Part shown: positions 31,533-41,033 of the stretch, in pieces
How the letters are laid out: each line of letters starts with the position of its first letter
How positions within the stretch are numbered: the stretch's first letter is position 1
The notes under the pieces: model-generated
What the model was told of the DNA's origin: nothing
Seen by the model: the letters and a program-made list of their open reading frames with translations, nothing else
Databases searched by the model: none
DNA from: an uncultured Prochlorococcus sp.
Lineage (GTDB): Bacteria > Cyanobacteriota > Cyanobacteriia > PCC-6307 > Cyanobiaceae
Length of the DNA stretch: 64,000 bases
Assembly (NCBI RefSeq): GCF_902536725.1
Contig: NZ_CACAYO010000008.1
Span: 1-64,000, forward strand
Reading direction: 5' to 3'
Program-made: the position numbers and the translations under genes

Positions 31533-32150
31533 TTGCATAAAATTGGACTAATAGACTATGGGATGGGTAACATTCATTCTGTGACAAAATCTCTTGAAAG
31601 TCTCGGAGAAGAAATAATATTAATTAAAAACTTTAATGAGTCTAAGTCTTGTAAGGCGATTATACTTCCAGGGGTTGGAGCATTTGATCCAGCGATGAAT
31701 AATCTCATAAATACAAATTTGATAACTGATTTAAAAAATTGGATTAAAAGTGGGAAATCCTTTCTTGGGATATGTTTAGGTCTACAACTTCTTTTCGAAT
31801 CTAGTGATGAAGGAAAAGTTCAAGGGCTGGCAATTTTAAAAGGAAAAATACAAAAAATACCCAATATTGTGAACCAAAGAATCCCGCACATGGGTTGGTG
31901 CCAACTTTTACCTACAAAAAAAAATACTTTATTTGGGATTGAAGAATTAAATAATTGGGTCTATTTTGTACATTCCTATCATGCAATCCCAGATGACTCA
32001 AATATTATTGCAGCTCAGGTAGATTATGGCACTGAAAAATTAACTGCAATGATTGAGAATGATAATTTATTGGCCTGTCAATTTCATCCTGAAAAATCTG
32101 GGAAAACCGGAGAAAAACTTTTGAGAAGATGGCTGAGTAATATTCAATAA
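31533..32150 (+). CDS. hisH: Imidazole glycerol phosphate synthase, glutamine amidotransferase subunit
   Basis: 205 residues, class I amidotransferase. Nucleophile Cys81 is in GICLGLQLLFE and the dyad His185/Glu187 is in CQFHPEKSG; LPGVGAFDPAM forms the oxyanion strand. It supplies ammonia to HisF in histidine synthesis, linking to PRPP (prs). The start is TTG at 31533, giving MHKIGLIDYGMGN, the conserved N-terminus of HisH, so the start is secure. hisF is not in the window. Confidence 0.95.
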   Translation: MHKIGLIDYGMGNIHSVTKSLESLGEEIILIKNFNESKSCKAIILPGVGAFDPAMNNLINTNLITDLKNWIKSGKSFLGICLGLQLLFESSDEGKVQGLAILKGKIQKIPNIVNQRIPHMGWCQLLPTKKNTLFGIEELNNWVYFVHSYHAIPDDSNIIAAQVDYGTEKLTAMIENDNLLACQFHPEKSGKTGEKLLRRWLSNIQ

Positions 32151-32163
32151 CAGATTCTTAGAG

Positions 32164-32763
32164 ATGAAGACTAACTTAAGATTAATAGGTGGAAAAAAAC
32201 TCCAAAGTCCAAATAATTCTTATACAAGACCTACAACTTTGAGAGTGAGAGAGGCTATATTTAATATATTGAACAAAAGAGTTGAAAATAGTAACTGGTT
32301 AGATTTATTTAGTGGAACTGGGGCTATATCTTGTGAAGCCTATAATCACGGGGCAAGTAAAATAATTGCAATTGAAAAAAATAAAATCAATTCAAAAATT
32401 TGTATAGAAAATTTACTCTCGTTGGAGAATATAGAGAATAGGAAAAATGATATCGAAGTTATTTGTAAAGACGTTTTGAAATGGACAAAACCTAATTATG
32501 AGAGAAACTTATCATCTAGAAAAATGGATTTAAACAAATTAAAATTTGATTTTGTTTATTTAGATCCCCCGTACGGGGTGGATTTCCATGAATTAGTTTT
32601 AAATCAATTATTTAATTGTAATCTTTTAAAAAAAGATTCAACAGTTATTTGTGAACATTCTCCTAACCTTTTTATTAAAAAAAGTACTTTGTGGGAAACT
32701 ATAGATGTAAGAAATTATGGGCAGTCAAGATTAACATTTTTAATCAATGTCCAGCATCCCTGA
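32164..32763 (+). CDS. rsmD: 16S rRNA (guanine(966)-N(2))-methyltransferase RsmD
   Basis: 199 residues. It shows the RsmD N-terminus [30 protein letters not shown]-binding [13 protein letters not shown] and catalytic YLDPPYG. It methylates G966 of 16S rRNA. It follows hisH by 13 bases. Its last 24 bases overlap the 3' end of petG on the opposite strand. Confidence 0.92.
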   Translation: MKTNLRLIGGKKLQSPNNSYTRPTTLRVREAIFNILNKRVENSNWLDLFSGTGAISCEAYNHGASKIIAIEKNKINSKICIENLLSLENIENRKNDIEVICKDVLKWTKPNYERNLSSRKMDLNKLKFDFVYLDPPYGVDFHELVLNQLFNCNLLKKDSTVICEHSPNLFIKKSTLWETIDVRNYGQSRLTFLINVQHP

Positions 32764-32859
32764 ACCTCTTCTGTATTGATTCCATGCACTTACGAATAAT
32801 CCAAGAAGAGTTATTGGAACTAAACCTAAAACAATTCCACATAGAAGAGGCTCGATCAT
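32740..32859 (-). CDS. petG: Cytochrome b6f complex subunit PetG
   Basis: A 39-residue gene. The reverse strand from ATG at 32859 reads [17 protein letters not shown] followed by [15 protein letters not shown] and ends SGMLDID before TAA at 32740. It is one membrane helix with the conserved MIEPLL start and the YRRG stop-transfer of PetG, needed for assembly or stability of cytochrome b6f. The 3' end overlaps rsmD convergently. It is divergent from cytM, 55 bases away, so two electron-transport genes share a promoter region. Confidence 0.96.
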   Translation of the reverse strand: MIEPLLCGIVLGLVPITLLGLFVSAWNQYRRGSGMLDID

Positions 32860-32914
32860 TTTTTTGCCTTTTTTAAATTTCTTATTCACAATTGTTACAT
32901 AGAGACTATTTTTT

Positions 32915-33301
32915 GTGTCAACATCTTCATCAACTGCAGCAGAAAGAGATTTAAAGAGAGATTTCTTAAAAATTGTTTTTGTGAATTTTGGAGTTTTATT
33001 GATTTGTTTTTCTATATTTTTCGTAAATCATCACGAAAATAACAAATATATTATTGAAACTCTTGCGCTTAATGGCTCTGCTGAGGAAGGAGATGCTCTC
33101 TTTAAGATAAATTGTGTTGGATGTCATGGAATTACAGCAAGAGGATTAGTGGGGCCAGACTTACACTCAATAACTAAACGTTTGAATGATAAAGAAATTA
33201 TTAAACAAGTTACTGGTGGACTAACGCCTCCTATGCCAAGTTTTGAAATTGACCCCGTAAATATGTCCAATTTATTAAAATATCTCCATAGCCTTGAATG
33301 A
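32915..33301 (+). CDS. cytM: Membrane-anchored monohaem cytochrome c (cytochrome cM type)
   Basis: 128 residues: an N-terminal uncleaved helix (about 19-38), then a class I cytochrome c domain with haem motif CVGCH (Cys67, Cys70, His71) and Met107 in [10 protein letters not shown] as sixth ligand. Size, anchor and the short domain match cyanobacterial CytM, linked to respiration/photosynthesis balance. The start is GTG at 32915. Its TGA overlaps the ATG of the next gene (ATGA), giving translational coupling. Confidence 0.87.
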   Translation: MSTSSSTAAERDLKRDFLKIVFVNFGVLLICFSIFFVNHHENNKYIIETLALNGSAEEGDALFKINCVGCHGITARGLVGPDLHSITKRLNDKEIIKQVTGGLTPPMPSFEIDPVNMSNLLKYLHSLE

Positions 33302-34047
33302 TTTTGGGAAAAAATTTTTCTAATTTAAAGGTAATTTTAGTTGAACCAATTGGCCCTTTAAATGTAGGAAGCGTTGCTAGATTATGCAGTAATTTTGAAG
33401 TTGATGAATTAAGAATTGTTTCTCCTAAATGCGACATATTTTCTTTAGAAGCAAAAAAAATGGCTCTCAAAGGACAAAAATTTCTTGAACATTGTAGGGT
33501 TTTTGACGATCTTTACGAAGCAATTTTTGATTGTGATTTGGTTCTAGCATCTTGTGGAAGGATTGATGTAAATAAAGATTCATTTTTTGTATCTTCTGAA
33601 GATATATTTGATTGGACTTTATCCTTTAAGAAGATAAATAATTTAGCAATTATATTTGGAAGAGAAGATAGAGGGTTAACTAATAGTGAAATGCTTCTAG
33701 CAAATAAAACTTTTAATATTCCAACTTCTCAAAATAATCCTTCATTAAATCTCTCTCAGGCTGTTGCAATAGTTTTGTATGAATTAAATAAGTCTTCTAA
33801 AAAGAATTTAAATAATGAATTAAAAGTTTTTAACTTGGCATCATCGAAAGAAGTACATGATACATTTGTGGAGATAGAGGAAATGCTTTTGCGAGTTGGA
33901 TATCTCTTAAAACATACCTCCAAGGCAAAAATCAGTAAATTTAAGAATTTTATTTTGAGGTCAAATACATCAATGCACGAAATAAATGTTTTAAGAGGAA
34001 TTGTCCATCAAATAAAATGGTTTTTGAACAATTCAAAAAAAAATTAG
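33298..34047 (+). CDS. SpoU/TrmH-family RNA 2'-O-methyltransferase (TrmJ-like)
   Basis: 249 residues of the SPOUT superfamily, TrmH group 1. Motif 1 is LVEPIGPLNVGSVARL (Asn and Arg of the N-x-G-x-x-x-R site), motif 2 IIFGREDRGLTN and motif 3 IPTSQNNPSLNLSQAVAIVLYEL. The C-terminal helical extension (about 165-249) is typical of TrmJ, which methylates position 32 of tRNAs; the target here is inferred. Overlaps cytM by 4 bases. Confidence 0.88.
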   Translation: MILGKNFSNLKVILVEPIGPLNVGSVARLCSNFEVDELRIVSPKCDIFSLEAKKMALKGQKFLEHCRVFDDLYEAIFDCDLVLASCGRIDVNKDSFFVSSEDIFDWTLSFKKINNLAIIFGREDRGLTNSEMLLANKTFNIPTSQNNPSLNLSQAVAIVLYELNKSSKKNLNNELKVFNLASSKEVHDTFVEIEEMLLRVGYLLKHTSKAKISKFKNFILRSNTSMHEINVLRGIVHQIKWFLNNSKKN

Positions 34048-34167
34048 CAAGTATAAACTTTATTAGTTATAAATCACTTCTTGTTTTAATTTAATAGGGA
34101 TATTTACTAAAAACATTTTCTGAAGTAGCATCTATTGATTATTTGAATATTTAAGAAAACTAAAACT

Positions 34168-35256
34168 GTGCCTACAACAAAGAAAAGAAGAGTTTTTCCT
34201 TTTACAGCAGTAATTGGTCAAGAAGAAATGAAATTGGCTCTTTTGTTAAATGTTATTGATCCAAGAATTGGAGGAGTGATGATAATGGGTGATAGAGGGA
34301 CTGGAAAGTCTACTACAATTAGAGCCTTAGCTGATTTGTTACCAGCAATCGATGTTGTTAAAGACGATCCATATAATAGTTCATTAGTAGATCCTGATTT
34401 ACAAAGTAAAGAAGTTTTAGAAAAAATTACCCAAGGAGAAAATCTAGAGAGTATTCAAAAACAAGTACCTATGGTTGACTTGCCTTTAGGGGCTACTGAA
34501 GACAGGCTTTGTGGAACTATTGATATAGAGAAGGCTTTGAGCGAAGGTGTTAAGGCCTTTGAACCAGGGTTATTAGCAAAAGCTAATAGGGGTTTATTAT
34601 ATGTTGATGAAGTGAATTTACTTGATGATCATTTAGTCGATGTACTATTAGATTCGGCGGCTTCAGGATGGAATACAGTTGAAAGGGAGGGAGTGTCAGT
34701 TAGACACCCTGCTAGATTTGTCCTTATTGGTTCAGGCAATCCAGAAGAAGGTGAATTAAGGCCTCAACTATTAGATAGGTTTGGAATGAGTGTTGAGGTT
34801 AAGACAGTTAGAGATGCTGAATTAAGAGTTCAAGTAGTAGACCAAAGAACTTCTTTTGACGATAATCCTGATGAGTTTTCTTTGAGTGTTGAGAAGCAAC
34901 AGGATGAACTTCAACAAAAGGTTATTAAAGCACAAGAAATATTAAATTCTGTTCAAATGGACGATGACCTAAGATTAAATATCTCTGCAATATGCGGAGA
35001 GTTAGATGTCGATGGTTTACGTGGAGATATTGTTACAAATAGATCGGCAAGGGCAATTGCAGCTTTTGAGGGCAGAACTGAGGTGCAAGAAGATGACATA
35101 GCAAGGGTTATTTCTTGTTCTTTAAGACATCGACTAAGAAAAGATCCTCTAGAACAAGTTGATTCTGGTGAAAGAGTCATTCAAGCTTTTTGTAAAGTAT
35201 TTGATTTAGATGAAAAAGAAAATCTTTCAAAATTCCAATTGTCTGCAGAAGCTTAA
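34168..35256 (+). CDS. chlI: Magnesium chelatase subunit ChlI
   Basis: 362 residues, AAA+ ATPase. Walker A is GDRGTGKST (residues 41-49), Walker B LLYVDEVNLL, then sensor GSGNPEEGELRPQLLDRF and the arginine-finger region. With ChlD and ChlH it inserts Mg2+ into protoporphyrin IX, the first committed chlorophyll step. The start is GTG at 34168. A 120-base gap separates it from the upstream gene, so it probably has its own promoter; ruvC begins 6 bases after its stop. Confidence 0.96.
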   Translation: MPTTKKRRVFPFTAVIGQEEMKLALLLNVIDPRIGGVMIMGDRGTGKSTTIRALADLLPAIDVVKDDPYNSSLVDPDLQSKEVLEKITQGENLESIQKQVPMVDLPLGATEDRLCGTIDIEKALSEGVKAFEPGLLAKANRGLLYVDEVNLLDDHLVDVLLDSAASGWNTVEREGVSVRHPARFVLIGSGNPEEGELRPQLLDRFGMSVEVKTVRDAELRVQVVDQRTSFDDNPDEFSLSVEKQQDELQQKVIKAQEILNSVQMDDDLRLNISAICGELDVDGLRGDIVTNRSARAIAAFEGRTEVQEDDIARVISCSLRHRLRKDPLEQVDSGERVIQAFCKVFDLDEKENLSKFQLSAEA

Positions 35257-35262
35257 AAAACA

Positions 35263-35736
35263 GTGAGAATAATTGGGATTGACCCTGGATTAGCTAGAGT
35301 TGGTTATGGAATTATTGAAATAGAAAATGAAAGAAAGACATTATTAGATTGTGGCGTTATTGAAACAGGTAAAGATAAAAAAGAAGAAGATAGACTTTAT
35401 GAGATATTCCAAGATCTTAATGAATTAATAAATCATTGGAGGCCTACTGAAGCGGCGGTAGAGAAATTTTTCTTTTACAGATCAAGTACTACTATTAGTG
35501 TGGTACAAGCTAGAGGCGTGATTATGATGGTTTTGGCCTCTAAAAAAATTCATGTTAGTGAGTATTCACCTGCTCAAATAAAATTAACAATTGCTGGGTC
35601 TGGAAAAGCATCTAAGAAAGATATTCTTGATGCTGTTATGTATAACTTAGATCTAAACAGACCTCCAAAACCTGATGATTCAGCAGATGCATTGGCCATA
35701 GCACTCACAAAACTAAATGAGGATGGCTTTAACTGA
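35263..35736 (+). CDS. ruvC: Crossover junction endodeoxyribonuclease RuvC
   Basis: 157 residues. Acidic catalytic residues appear in [15 protein letters not shown] (Asp7), [10 protein letters not shown] (Glu) and [14 protein letters not shown] (two Asp). SGKASKKDI is the conserved DNA-binding loop. It resolves Holliday junctions as a dimer with RuvAB. The start is GTG at 35263, seven bases after the chlI stop codon begins, so probably co-transcribed. Confidence 0.95.
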   Translation: MRIIGIDPGLARVGYGIIEIENERKTLLDCGVIETGKDKKEEDRLYEIFQDLNELINHWRPTEAAVEKFFFYRSSTTISVVQARGVIMMVLASKKIHVSEYSPAQIKLTIAGSGKASKKDILDAVMYNLDLNRPPKPDDSADALAIALTKLNEDGFN

Positions 35737-35745
35737 AAATTTAAT

Positions 35746-36303
35746 ATGACGATCTTTGAAAATAAGAAATTGGAGAGGGATACGTTTAGAAAATTAAGAG
35801 ATGGGATTTCTCTTAATCAAAGAGAAAATGTAGAAAAGAATGTAAGATTATATATTAATTCATTTGTTAAGGAATATAAAAATATTGGTTATATAGCCAT
35901 ATATTGGCCTCTAAAAAATGAAGTTGATATAAGAAGTCTCAAGAAAAAATTTACTTTAGCTTTGCCAAGATGTGTAGATAAAAAAAAGTTGTTATTTTAT
36001 CCATGGGACGAAAAACCTCTTACCAAAGATTCTGAGGGGATACTAAGTCCAAATAGCTCTTCCCCATTAAGTCATTTGCAGGTAAGCATGATATTTGTAC
36101 CATGTCTTTCAGTTGATAAAAATTTAACAAGATTAGGATATGGAGGAGGTTATTTTGATAAATTAAGGAGAGATAATGATTGGAGAAATGTTCCATGCAT
36201 TGGAGTATTAACTTCTAATTGTGTAAGTACGATTCCATTAGCTAGAGCTGAGTGGGATATTCCTTTATCAGGGTTCATCACAGAAAAAGAAATATTTGTA
36301 TAA
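35746..36303 (+). CDS. 5-formyltetrahydrofolate cyclo-ligase
   Basis: 185 residues with the ATP/folate-binding signature LTRLGYGGGYFDKLR and the upstream IYWPLKNEVDIRSL and FVPCLSVDKN segments of the family. It converts 5-formyl-THF to 5,10-methenyl-THF at the cost of ATP, rescuing folate for the one-carbon pool handled by FolD. It follows ruvC by 9 bases. Confidence 0.92.
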   Translation: MTIFENKKLERDTFRKLRDGISLNQRENVEKNVRLYINSFVKEYKNIGYIAIYWPLKNEVDIRSLKKKFTLALPRCVDKKKLLFYPWDEKPLTKDSEGILSPNSSSPLSHLQVSMIFVPCLSVDKNLTRLGYGGGYFDKLRRDNDWRNVPCIGVLTSNCVSTIPLARAEWDIPLSGFITEKEIFV

Positions 36304-36341
36304 TAGAAGATTAATAAAGAGATTAATTTATAGTTTGAAAA

Positions 36342-36761
36342 ATGGGAAATAAGGAAAAATACAATAATTTATCAAAATTAGTAGAAAAGTTGAAGAAATC
36401 AGAAGATCCAAAAAGAAAATATGAATATATTTTGTGGTTAGGGAAAAAATTGAAAGAACCAGATAATAAAATCCTTGTTGAAGAAAATAAAGTTAAGGGA
36501 TGCGTTTCAGAAGTTTTTGTTAAGGCTAATATTAAAGGCGGTAAATTATTTTGGGAAGGATATTCTGATGCTCTAATAACGAAGGGTTTGTTGGCCTTTC
36601 TAATAAGTGGATTAAATGAATTAACACCAAATGAAGTTGTTGAAATAGATAAGAAACTTATAGAAGATACTGGTTTGAAAGCAAGCTTAACCCCTTCACG
36701 ATCAAATGGTTTTCTAAATATTTTATTGAAAATGCAGTCTCAAGCAAATGAATTTTTGTAG
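36342..36761 (+). CDS. sufE: Cysteine desulfuration protein SufE
   Basis: 139 residues. The conserved Cys54 in VKGCVSEVFV accepts persulfide sulfur from SufS, and KYEYILWLGKKL and the DALITKGLLAFLI region are family-typical. It supports Fe-S cluster assembly, heavily used by photosystem I and ferredoxin. It is 38 bases after the folate gene and 44 bases before hom. Confidence 0.93.
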   Translation: MGNKEKYNNLSKLVEKLKKSEDPKRKYEYILWLGKKLKEPDNKILVEENKVKGCVSEVFVKANIKGGKLFWEGYSDALITKGLLAFLISGLNELTPNEVVEIDKKLIEDTGLKASLTPSRSNGFLNILLKMQSQANEFL

Positions 36762-36805
36762 GCCTAATAATATAAAATTAAACTCAAAGTTAAAAGAAAT
36801 AAAAA

Positions 36806-38107
36806 ATGAGAAAATGCAAAATTGGGATTGTAGGTTTTGGAACTGTTGGTTCAGGGATTTATAAAATATTAAGTTCTGAAGTTGATTCACATCCAATTCT
36901 TAAAGATATAGAAATTGCAAAAATAGCAGTTAAAGATCTTAATAAAAAGAGGGATATTGAGCTAGATAATAATTTATTAACTGATGATCCATTTAAATTA
37001 ATTAATGACCCCTCTGTAGATGTAGTCGTTGAAGTAATGGGTGGGGTTGATTTAGCAAAAGATATTATTCTGCAATCATTAAAATTAGGTAAATCTGTTG
37101 TTACAGCAAATAAAGCAGTCATTGCAAGATATGGAGAAGAAATATATAAAACTGCATCTAAAGAAAGAGTTTATATATTGTCAGAGGCGGCAGTTTGCGG
37201 GGGGATTCCTATAATTGAACCTTTAAAAAGATCATTAAAAAGTAACAGTATAAAAAAAATGGTTGGGATAATAAATGGTACGACAAATTTTATTCTTTCA
37301 AAGATGACAAATGAAAAAGCTGATTACAAAGAGACCTTAAAATTGGCCCAAAGCCTTGGGTATGCAGAATTTGATCCAACTGCAGATGTTGAGGGCCATG
37401 ATGCTGCTGATAAGATTTCAATTCTTAGTGAACTTGCATTTGGAGGGAAAATCAAAAGAGAGGAGATTCATTGTGAGGGCATTAGTAAAATTAATCTAAA
37501 GGATATCGAATATGCCAATAAATTAGGGTTTGAAATAAAACTTTTAGCTCTTTCAGAAAGGGGAAAAATTAATAGTAATGATTCACTCGCTTTGAATATT
37601 TGGGTAGGACCTTCTTTGATTCCAAAATCTCATCCATTGGCAACAGTTAAGGGAGTTAATAATGCCTTATTGATAGAGGCAGATCCTCTTGGGGAGATAA
37701 TGTTATATGGTCCAGGTGCAGGGAGTGGCCCAACTGCTGCATCAGTAGTATCAGATATATTAAATCTACATGCCGCATCAGTAAAAAATAATAATTCAAT
37801 CGATCCATTATTATCTTTTTATTTCTGGAGAAACTGTCATATCATCGAATCTTCACAAATAAATAAAAAAAATTATCTTAGAATAATTTGTCTTGATAGT
37901 CCAGGTGTTATAGGAAAGATTGGAGATATTTTTGGAAAGAATAATGTATCAATTGAATCAATTGTTCAACTTGATGCTAGTGAAGACAAAGCTGAAATTG
38001 TCGTAATTACTCATGAGGTGAATAATGGAGATTTTGAGAGATCGAAAGATGAAATAAATTCGCTCAATGAAGTTAAAATTATTGCAAGTCAATTAAGTTG
38101 TATTTAA
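36806..38107 (+). CDS. hom: Homoserine dehydrogenase
   Basis: 433 residues: NAD(P)-binding GIVGFGTVGSGI at residues 6-17, catalytic domain with INGTTNFILSKM and AEFDPTADVEGHDAADKISILS (catalytic Lys/Asp region), and a C-terminal ACT domain from about 353 (LRIICLDSPGVIGKIGDIFG) for threonine feedback. It reduces aspartate semialdehyde to homoserine, leading to threonine and methionine. Normal monofunctional length. Confidence 0.95.
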   Translation: MRKCKIGIVGFGTVGSGIYKILSSEVDSHPILKDIEIAKIAVKDLNKKRDIELDNNLLTDDPFKLINDPSVDVVVEVMGGVDLAKDIILQSLKLGKSVVTANKAVIARYGEEIYKTASKERVYILSEAAVCGGIPIIEPLKRSLKSNSIKKMVGIINGTTNFILSKMTNEKADYKETLKLAQSLGYAEFDPTADVEGHDAADKISILSELAFGGKIKREEIHCEGISKINLKDIEYANKLGFEIKLLALSERGKINSNDSLALNIWVGPSLIPKSHPLATVKGVNNALLIEADPLGEIMLYGPGAGSGPTAASVVSDILNLHAASVKNNNSIDPLLSFYFWRNCHIIESSQINKKNYLRIICLDSPGVIGKIGDIFGKNNVSIESIVQLDASEDKAEIVVITHEVNNGDFERSKDEINSLNEVKIIASQLSCI

Positions 38108-38156
38108 TAAAATAGTTTGCAAATTTCTTTATAGCTTGGTAAACCGAAGAAAGTAA

Positions 38157-38450
38157 GTGTTTGGTTTTAGCACCTATATGATTCATTCAAAACTATTAGA
38201 TGATAATAAGAAAAATAATAATTTAATTTTTTCTGAAAACCTTTATAAAGGTGCTTGTGTAAAAATTAAAAATAGCAATAAGACTTTTCAAGTAATTGGT
38301 CTAAATATAGGTAAAGAAATTTGTTGGGTGAGAGAGTGGCCTTTTGCCTGTAATTCTAAAAAAACATTTGCTCTTGAAATAAGTCAAATAACCTTGCAAA
38401 TTTTTTGCTCAAATAATTCTTCAGAAAAATCAAGTAATTATGAAATATGA
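38157..38450 (+). CDS. Small hypothetical protein
   Basis: 97 residues, no membrane helix. The central part (about 30-80) alternates strands and includes GACVKIKNSNKTFQVIGLN and CWVREWPFACNSKKTF, which resembles a small SH3-like beta barrel, but no family was recognised. The GTG at 38157 follows GAAGAAAG and is favoured over ATG at 38178. It overlaps the next gene by 4 bases (ATGA), so it is co-translated with the ABC transporter binding protein and may be linked to it. Confidence 0.55.
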   Translation: MFGFSTYMIHSKLLDDNKKNNNLIFSENLYKGACVKIKNSNKTFQVIGLNIGKEICWVREWPFACNSKKTFALEISQITLQIFCSNNSSEKSSNYEI

Positions 38451-40018
38451 AAAAAAACATTGTTTTATCAATATTTATTATCTTAATTTCTTTTTTACAG
38501 AATGCTTGCGGCTCAAAAAGAATATCTAAAAAAATCATAGTAGCAAGTTCTGGAAAAATTGAATCTTTAGATCCAGCCAGAGCAAATACTCTTAAGGCAA
38601 TTCAATTAATCAGTTCTTTAGGAGACACATTATATGAATTAAATTCTGATGGAGAATTGATCCCTGAATTGGCCTTAGGGATGCCAATTATTTCAAAGGA
38701 CAGACTTCAAATAACTATCAATTTAAGAAAGAATGTTTTTTTTCACGATGGAACTGCATTTAACTCAAATGCTATAAAGTTTACCTTTGATAGATTCAAA
38801 AGAATTGGAACGATGAATTATATTTTAGGAAATAAGATTAAATCAATTGTAACGCCAAGTGAATATTCAGTCATAATAAATTTGAATAAACCATCAAGTT
38901 CTTTAAATGGTTTACTTACATCGGTAAATTTAACTCCAATATCTCCTGCCTTTTACAAAAAATATTCTGATAAGTTTCTAAATGAAAAATTTGTTGGTAC
39001 AGGAAAGTATGTGCTGACCAGTTTTTCTAATGAAGTTCAATCGATTGATCCATATTTGAATTATTGGGGTGAAAAGCCCTTAAATAATGGTGTTAATTTT
39101 GTGGGATATTCAAATTCATCATCTCTTTTTGGGGCCTTAAAAAGTAAACAAATTGACGTGCTTTTATCAAATTCAATTGATGATAGTCAGAGAAAAAGTT
39201 TAAATAATTTAAGTAAAAATAAACAGTTTAATGAAGGTAATAGCCCTTTCACTGAATTAAGTTTTATAAGCCTTAAAACTAGTTCTTATCCATTAAGTAA
39301 TCTTAATTTAAGACTGGCTTTGGCAAAAAGTCTTAATAGAAAATTGATTAGTGAGAAAGTAAGTTATGGATTAAGGAAGCCATCTAGATCAATTATTCCT
39401 CCGATATTAAAAAAAGATAATAAAGAACTCTGGCCTAAGTATGATTATTTAGAAGCACGAAGGTTATTGCAAAAAGAAAACTATTGCAATGGAAATATTC
39501 TAAAAATACCGCTTACTTATAGATCGAATGTTCCAGCTGACAAGCTTATCGCTCTGACATGGCAGGAAGAAATAAAAAATTATTTGAAAGATTGTATTGA
39601 TATCGAACTTAATGGGGTTGAATCTACAACAATTTATAAGAATCTTAGTTTGGGAATTTATACAGCAGTTATTCTCGATTGGACTGGAGCTTATTCAGAT
39701 CCAGAGGCATATCTCACCCCTCTTTTAAGTTGTAATGACATAGTTGAAGGCATATGTAAAAAAGGAGAATCAGTTTACAGTGGTAGTTTTTGGGGATCCA
39801 ACAAAGTGGAAAGTTTATTTCTTGAGAGTGAAAAAATAAGTGGAATTAAAAGATTAGAAAAACTTGTTGAAATTGAAAAAATAGCAGCAAATTCAGTACC
39901 TTATATTCCTATTTGGATATCCTCTCAAAAAGCATGGTCTCAAAATAAAATATCAAAACCTATTTTTAATGGTGCAGGAATAATTTCATTGAGTGATCTA
40001 GAGTTTATTGATGAGTAG
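38447..40018 (+). CDS. ABC transporter substrate-binding lipoprotein, peptide/nickel (SBP_bac_5) type
   Basis: 523 residues. The lipoprotein signal (MKKN, hydrophobic core, lipobox LQNAC-G) predicts lipidation at about Cys21. The mature protein has family-5 binding-protein features: ESLDPARANTLKAIQLI, the LRKNVFFHDGTAFNSNAIKFTFDR core and FVGTGKYVLTSF. Relatives bind di/oligopeptides, nickel or other small solutes; the ligand is not predictable. The next gene is a DppB-like permease overlapping its end. No second permease or ATPase gene is nearby. Confidence 0.87.
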   Translation: MKKNIVLSIFIILISFLQNACGSKRISKKIIVASSGKIESLDPARANTLKAIQLISSLGDTLYELNSDGELIPELALGMPIISKDRLQITINLRKNVFFHDGTAFNSNAIKFTFDRFKRIGTMNYILGNKIKSIVTPSEYSVIINLNKPSSSLNGLLTSVNLTPISPAFYKKYSDKFLNEKFVGTGKYVLTSFSNEVQSIDPYLNYWGEKPLNNGVNFVGYSNSSSLFGALKSKQIDVLLSNSIDDSQRKSLNNLSKNKQFNEGNSPFTELSFISLKTSSYPLSNLNLRLALAKSLNRKLISEKVSYGLRKPSRSIIPPILKKDNKELWPKYDYLEARRLLQKENYCNGNILKIPLTYRSNVPADKLIALTWQEEIKNYLKDCIDIELNGVESTTIYKNLSLGIYTAVILDWTGAYSDPEAYLTPLLSCNDIVEGICKKGESVYSGSFWGSNKVESLFLESEKISGIKRLEKLVEIEKIAANSVPYIPIWISSQKAWSQNKISKPIFNGAGIISLSDLEFIDE

Positions 40019-41033
40019 AAATTTAAATAAACTGCTAAATTATTCCTTATTAAAAATTTCGTTAATACCGATAATGCTATGGATAATTTCTTCATTAGTA
40101 TTTATTTTATTGAGAGTTGCCCCTGGCGATCCTGTCGATGCCATACTTGGATCTGGTGCAGATGAGGTTTCAAGGGAATTTCTAAGAAATAAATTGGGAC
40201 TAAATGAACCTTTAATAAGTCAATATTTTTCATATATTAAAAATATATTGCACTTAGATTTTGGCCAATCTCTTAGTACCCAAGAGCCAGTCCTAAATAT
40301 TATTATTAAGTCATTGCCTGCAAGTCTAGAGCTTGGATTCTTTTCAATATTAAGTGCTACATTAATTGGATTCCCATTAGGATTAATCGGCTTAAGAAAT
40401 AGAGGGAAAAAAACTGATTATATTGCAAGAATATTAGGAATTGCTACATATGCGATCCCTCCTTTTTGGGGTGCAATGTTAGCGCAATTATTATTTTCTG
40501 TATTTTTTAATATTTCCCCAATTGGAGGTAGATTTCCAATATTTCAGCAACAACCTCAAATTACAGGTTTTCTAGTTTTAGACAGTATTCTTTCAAATAA
40601 TTTTATTGCTTTGAAAGATAGTCTTTATCATCTCGCACTTCCTTCTATTACCCTTGGCTTTTTATTAAGTGGTATATTCAGCCGATCATTAAGAGTAAAT
40701 TTGGATAAGACATTAAAAAGTGATTATGTAAATGCTGCTATATGCAGGGGAATATCAAGGAAAAAAATATTTTTAAACCATGCATTGCCTAATGCTCTAT
40801 TGCCAATTGTCACTATTTCTGGCTTGACTATGGCCTCATTAGCAGGAGGTGCTCTATTGTTCGAGGTAACTTTTTCATGGCCAGGTATAGCTTTAAGATT
40901 ACATGAAGCTATTTCTCAAAGAGACTATACCTTGGTTCAAGGAATTGTAATTTTTACCTCTATGATCATAGTCTCTTTAAATCTCTGTGTGGATATTTTA
41001 ATCGCGTATTTAGATCCACGAATAGAGTATTAA
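40011..41033 (+). CDS. ABC transporter permease, DppB/OppB type
   Basis: 340 residues from ATG at 40011, which overlaps the binding-protein stop by 8 bases; a TTG one codon earlier is less likely. About six membrane helices. The N-terminal WIISSLVFILLRVAPGDPVDAILG is typical of DppB, and the EAA loop is NAAICRGISRKKIFLNHALPNALLP. It forms half of a heterodimeric peptide-type channel; the DppC partner and DppD/F ATPases must be encoded elsewhere, or the permease works as a homodimer. Confidence 0.87.
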   Translation: MSRNLNKLLNYSLLKISLIPIMLWIISSLVFILLRVAPGDPVDAILGSGADEVSREFLRNKLGLNEPLISQYFSYIKNILHLDFGQSLSTQEPVLNIIIKSLPASLELGFFSILSATLIGFPLGLIGLRNRGKKTDYIARILGIATYAIPPFWGAMLAQLLFSVFFNISPIGGRFPIFQQQPQITGFLVLDSILSNNFIALKDSLYHLALPSITLGFLLSGIFSRSLRVNLDKTLKSDYVNAAICRGISRKKIFLNHALPNALLPIVTISGLTMASLAGGALLFEVTFSWPGIALRLHEAISQRDYTLVQGIVIFTSMIIVSLNLCVDILIAYLDPRIEY

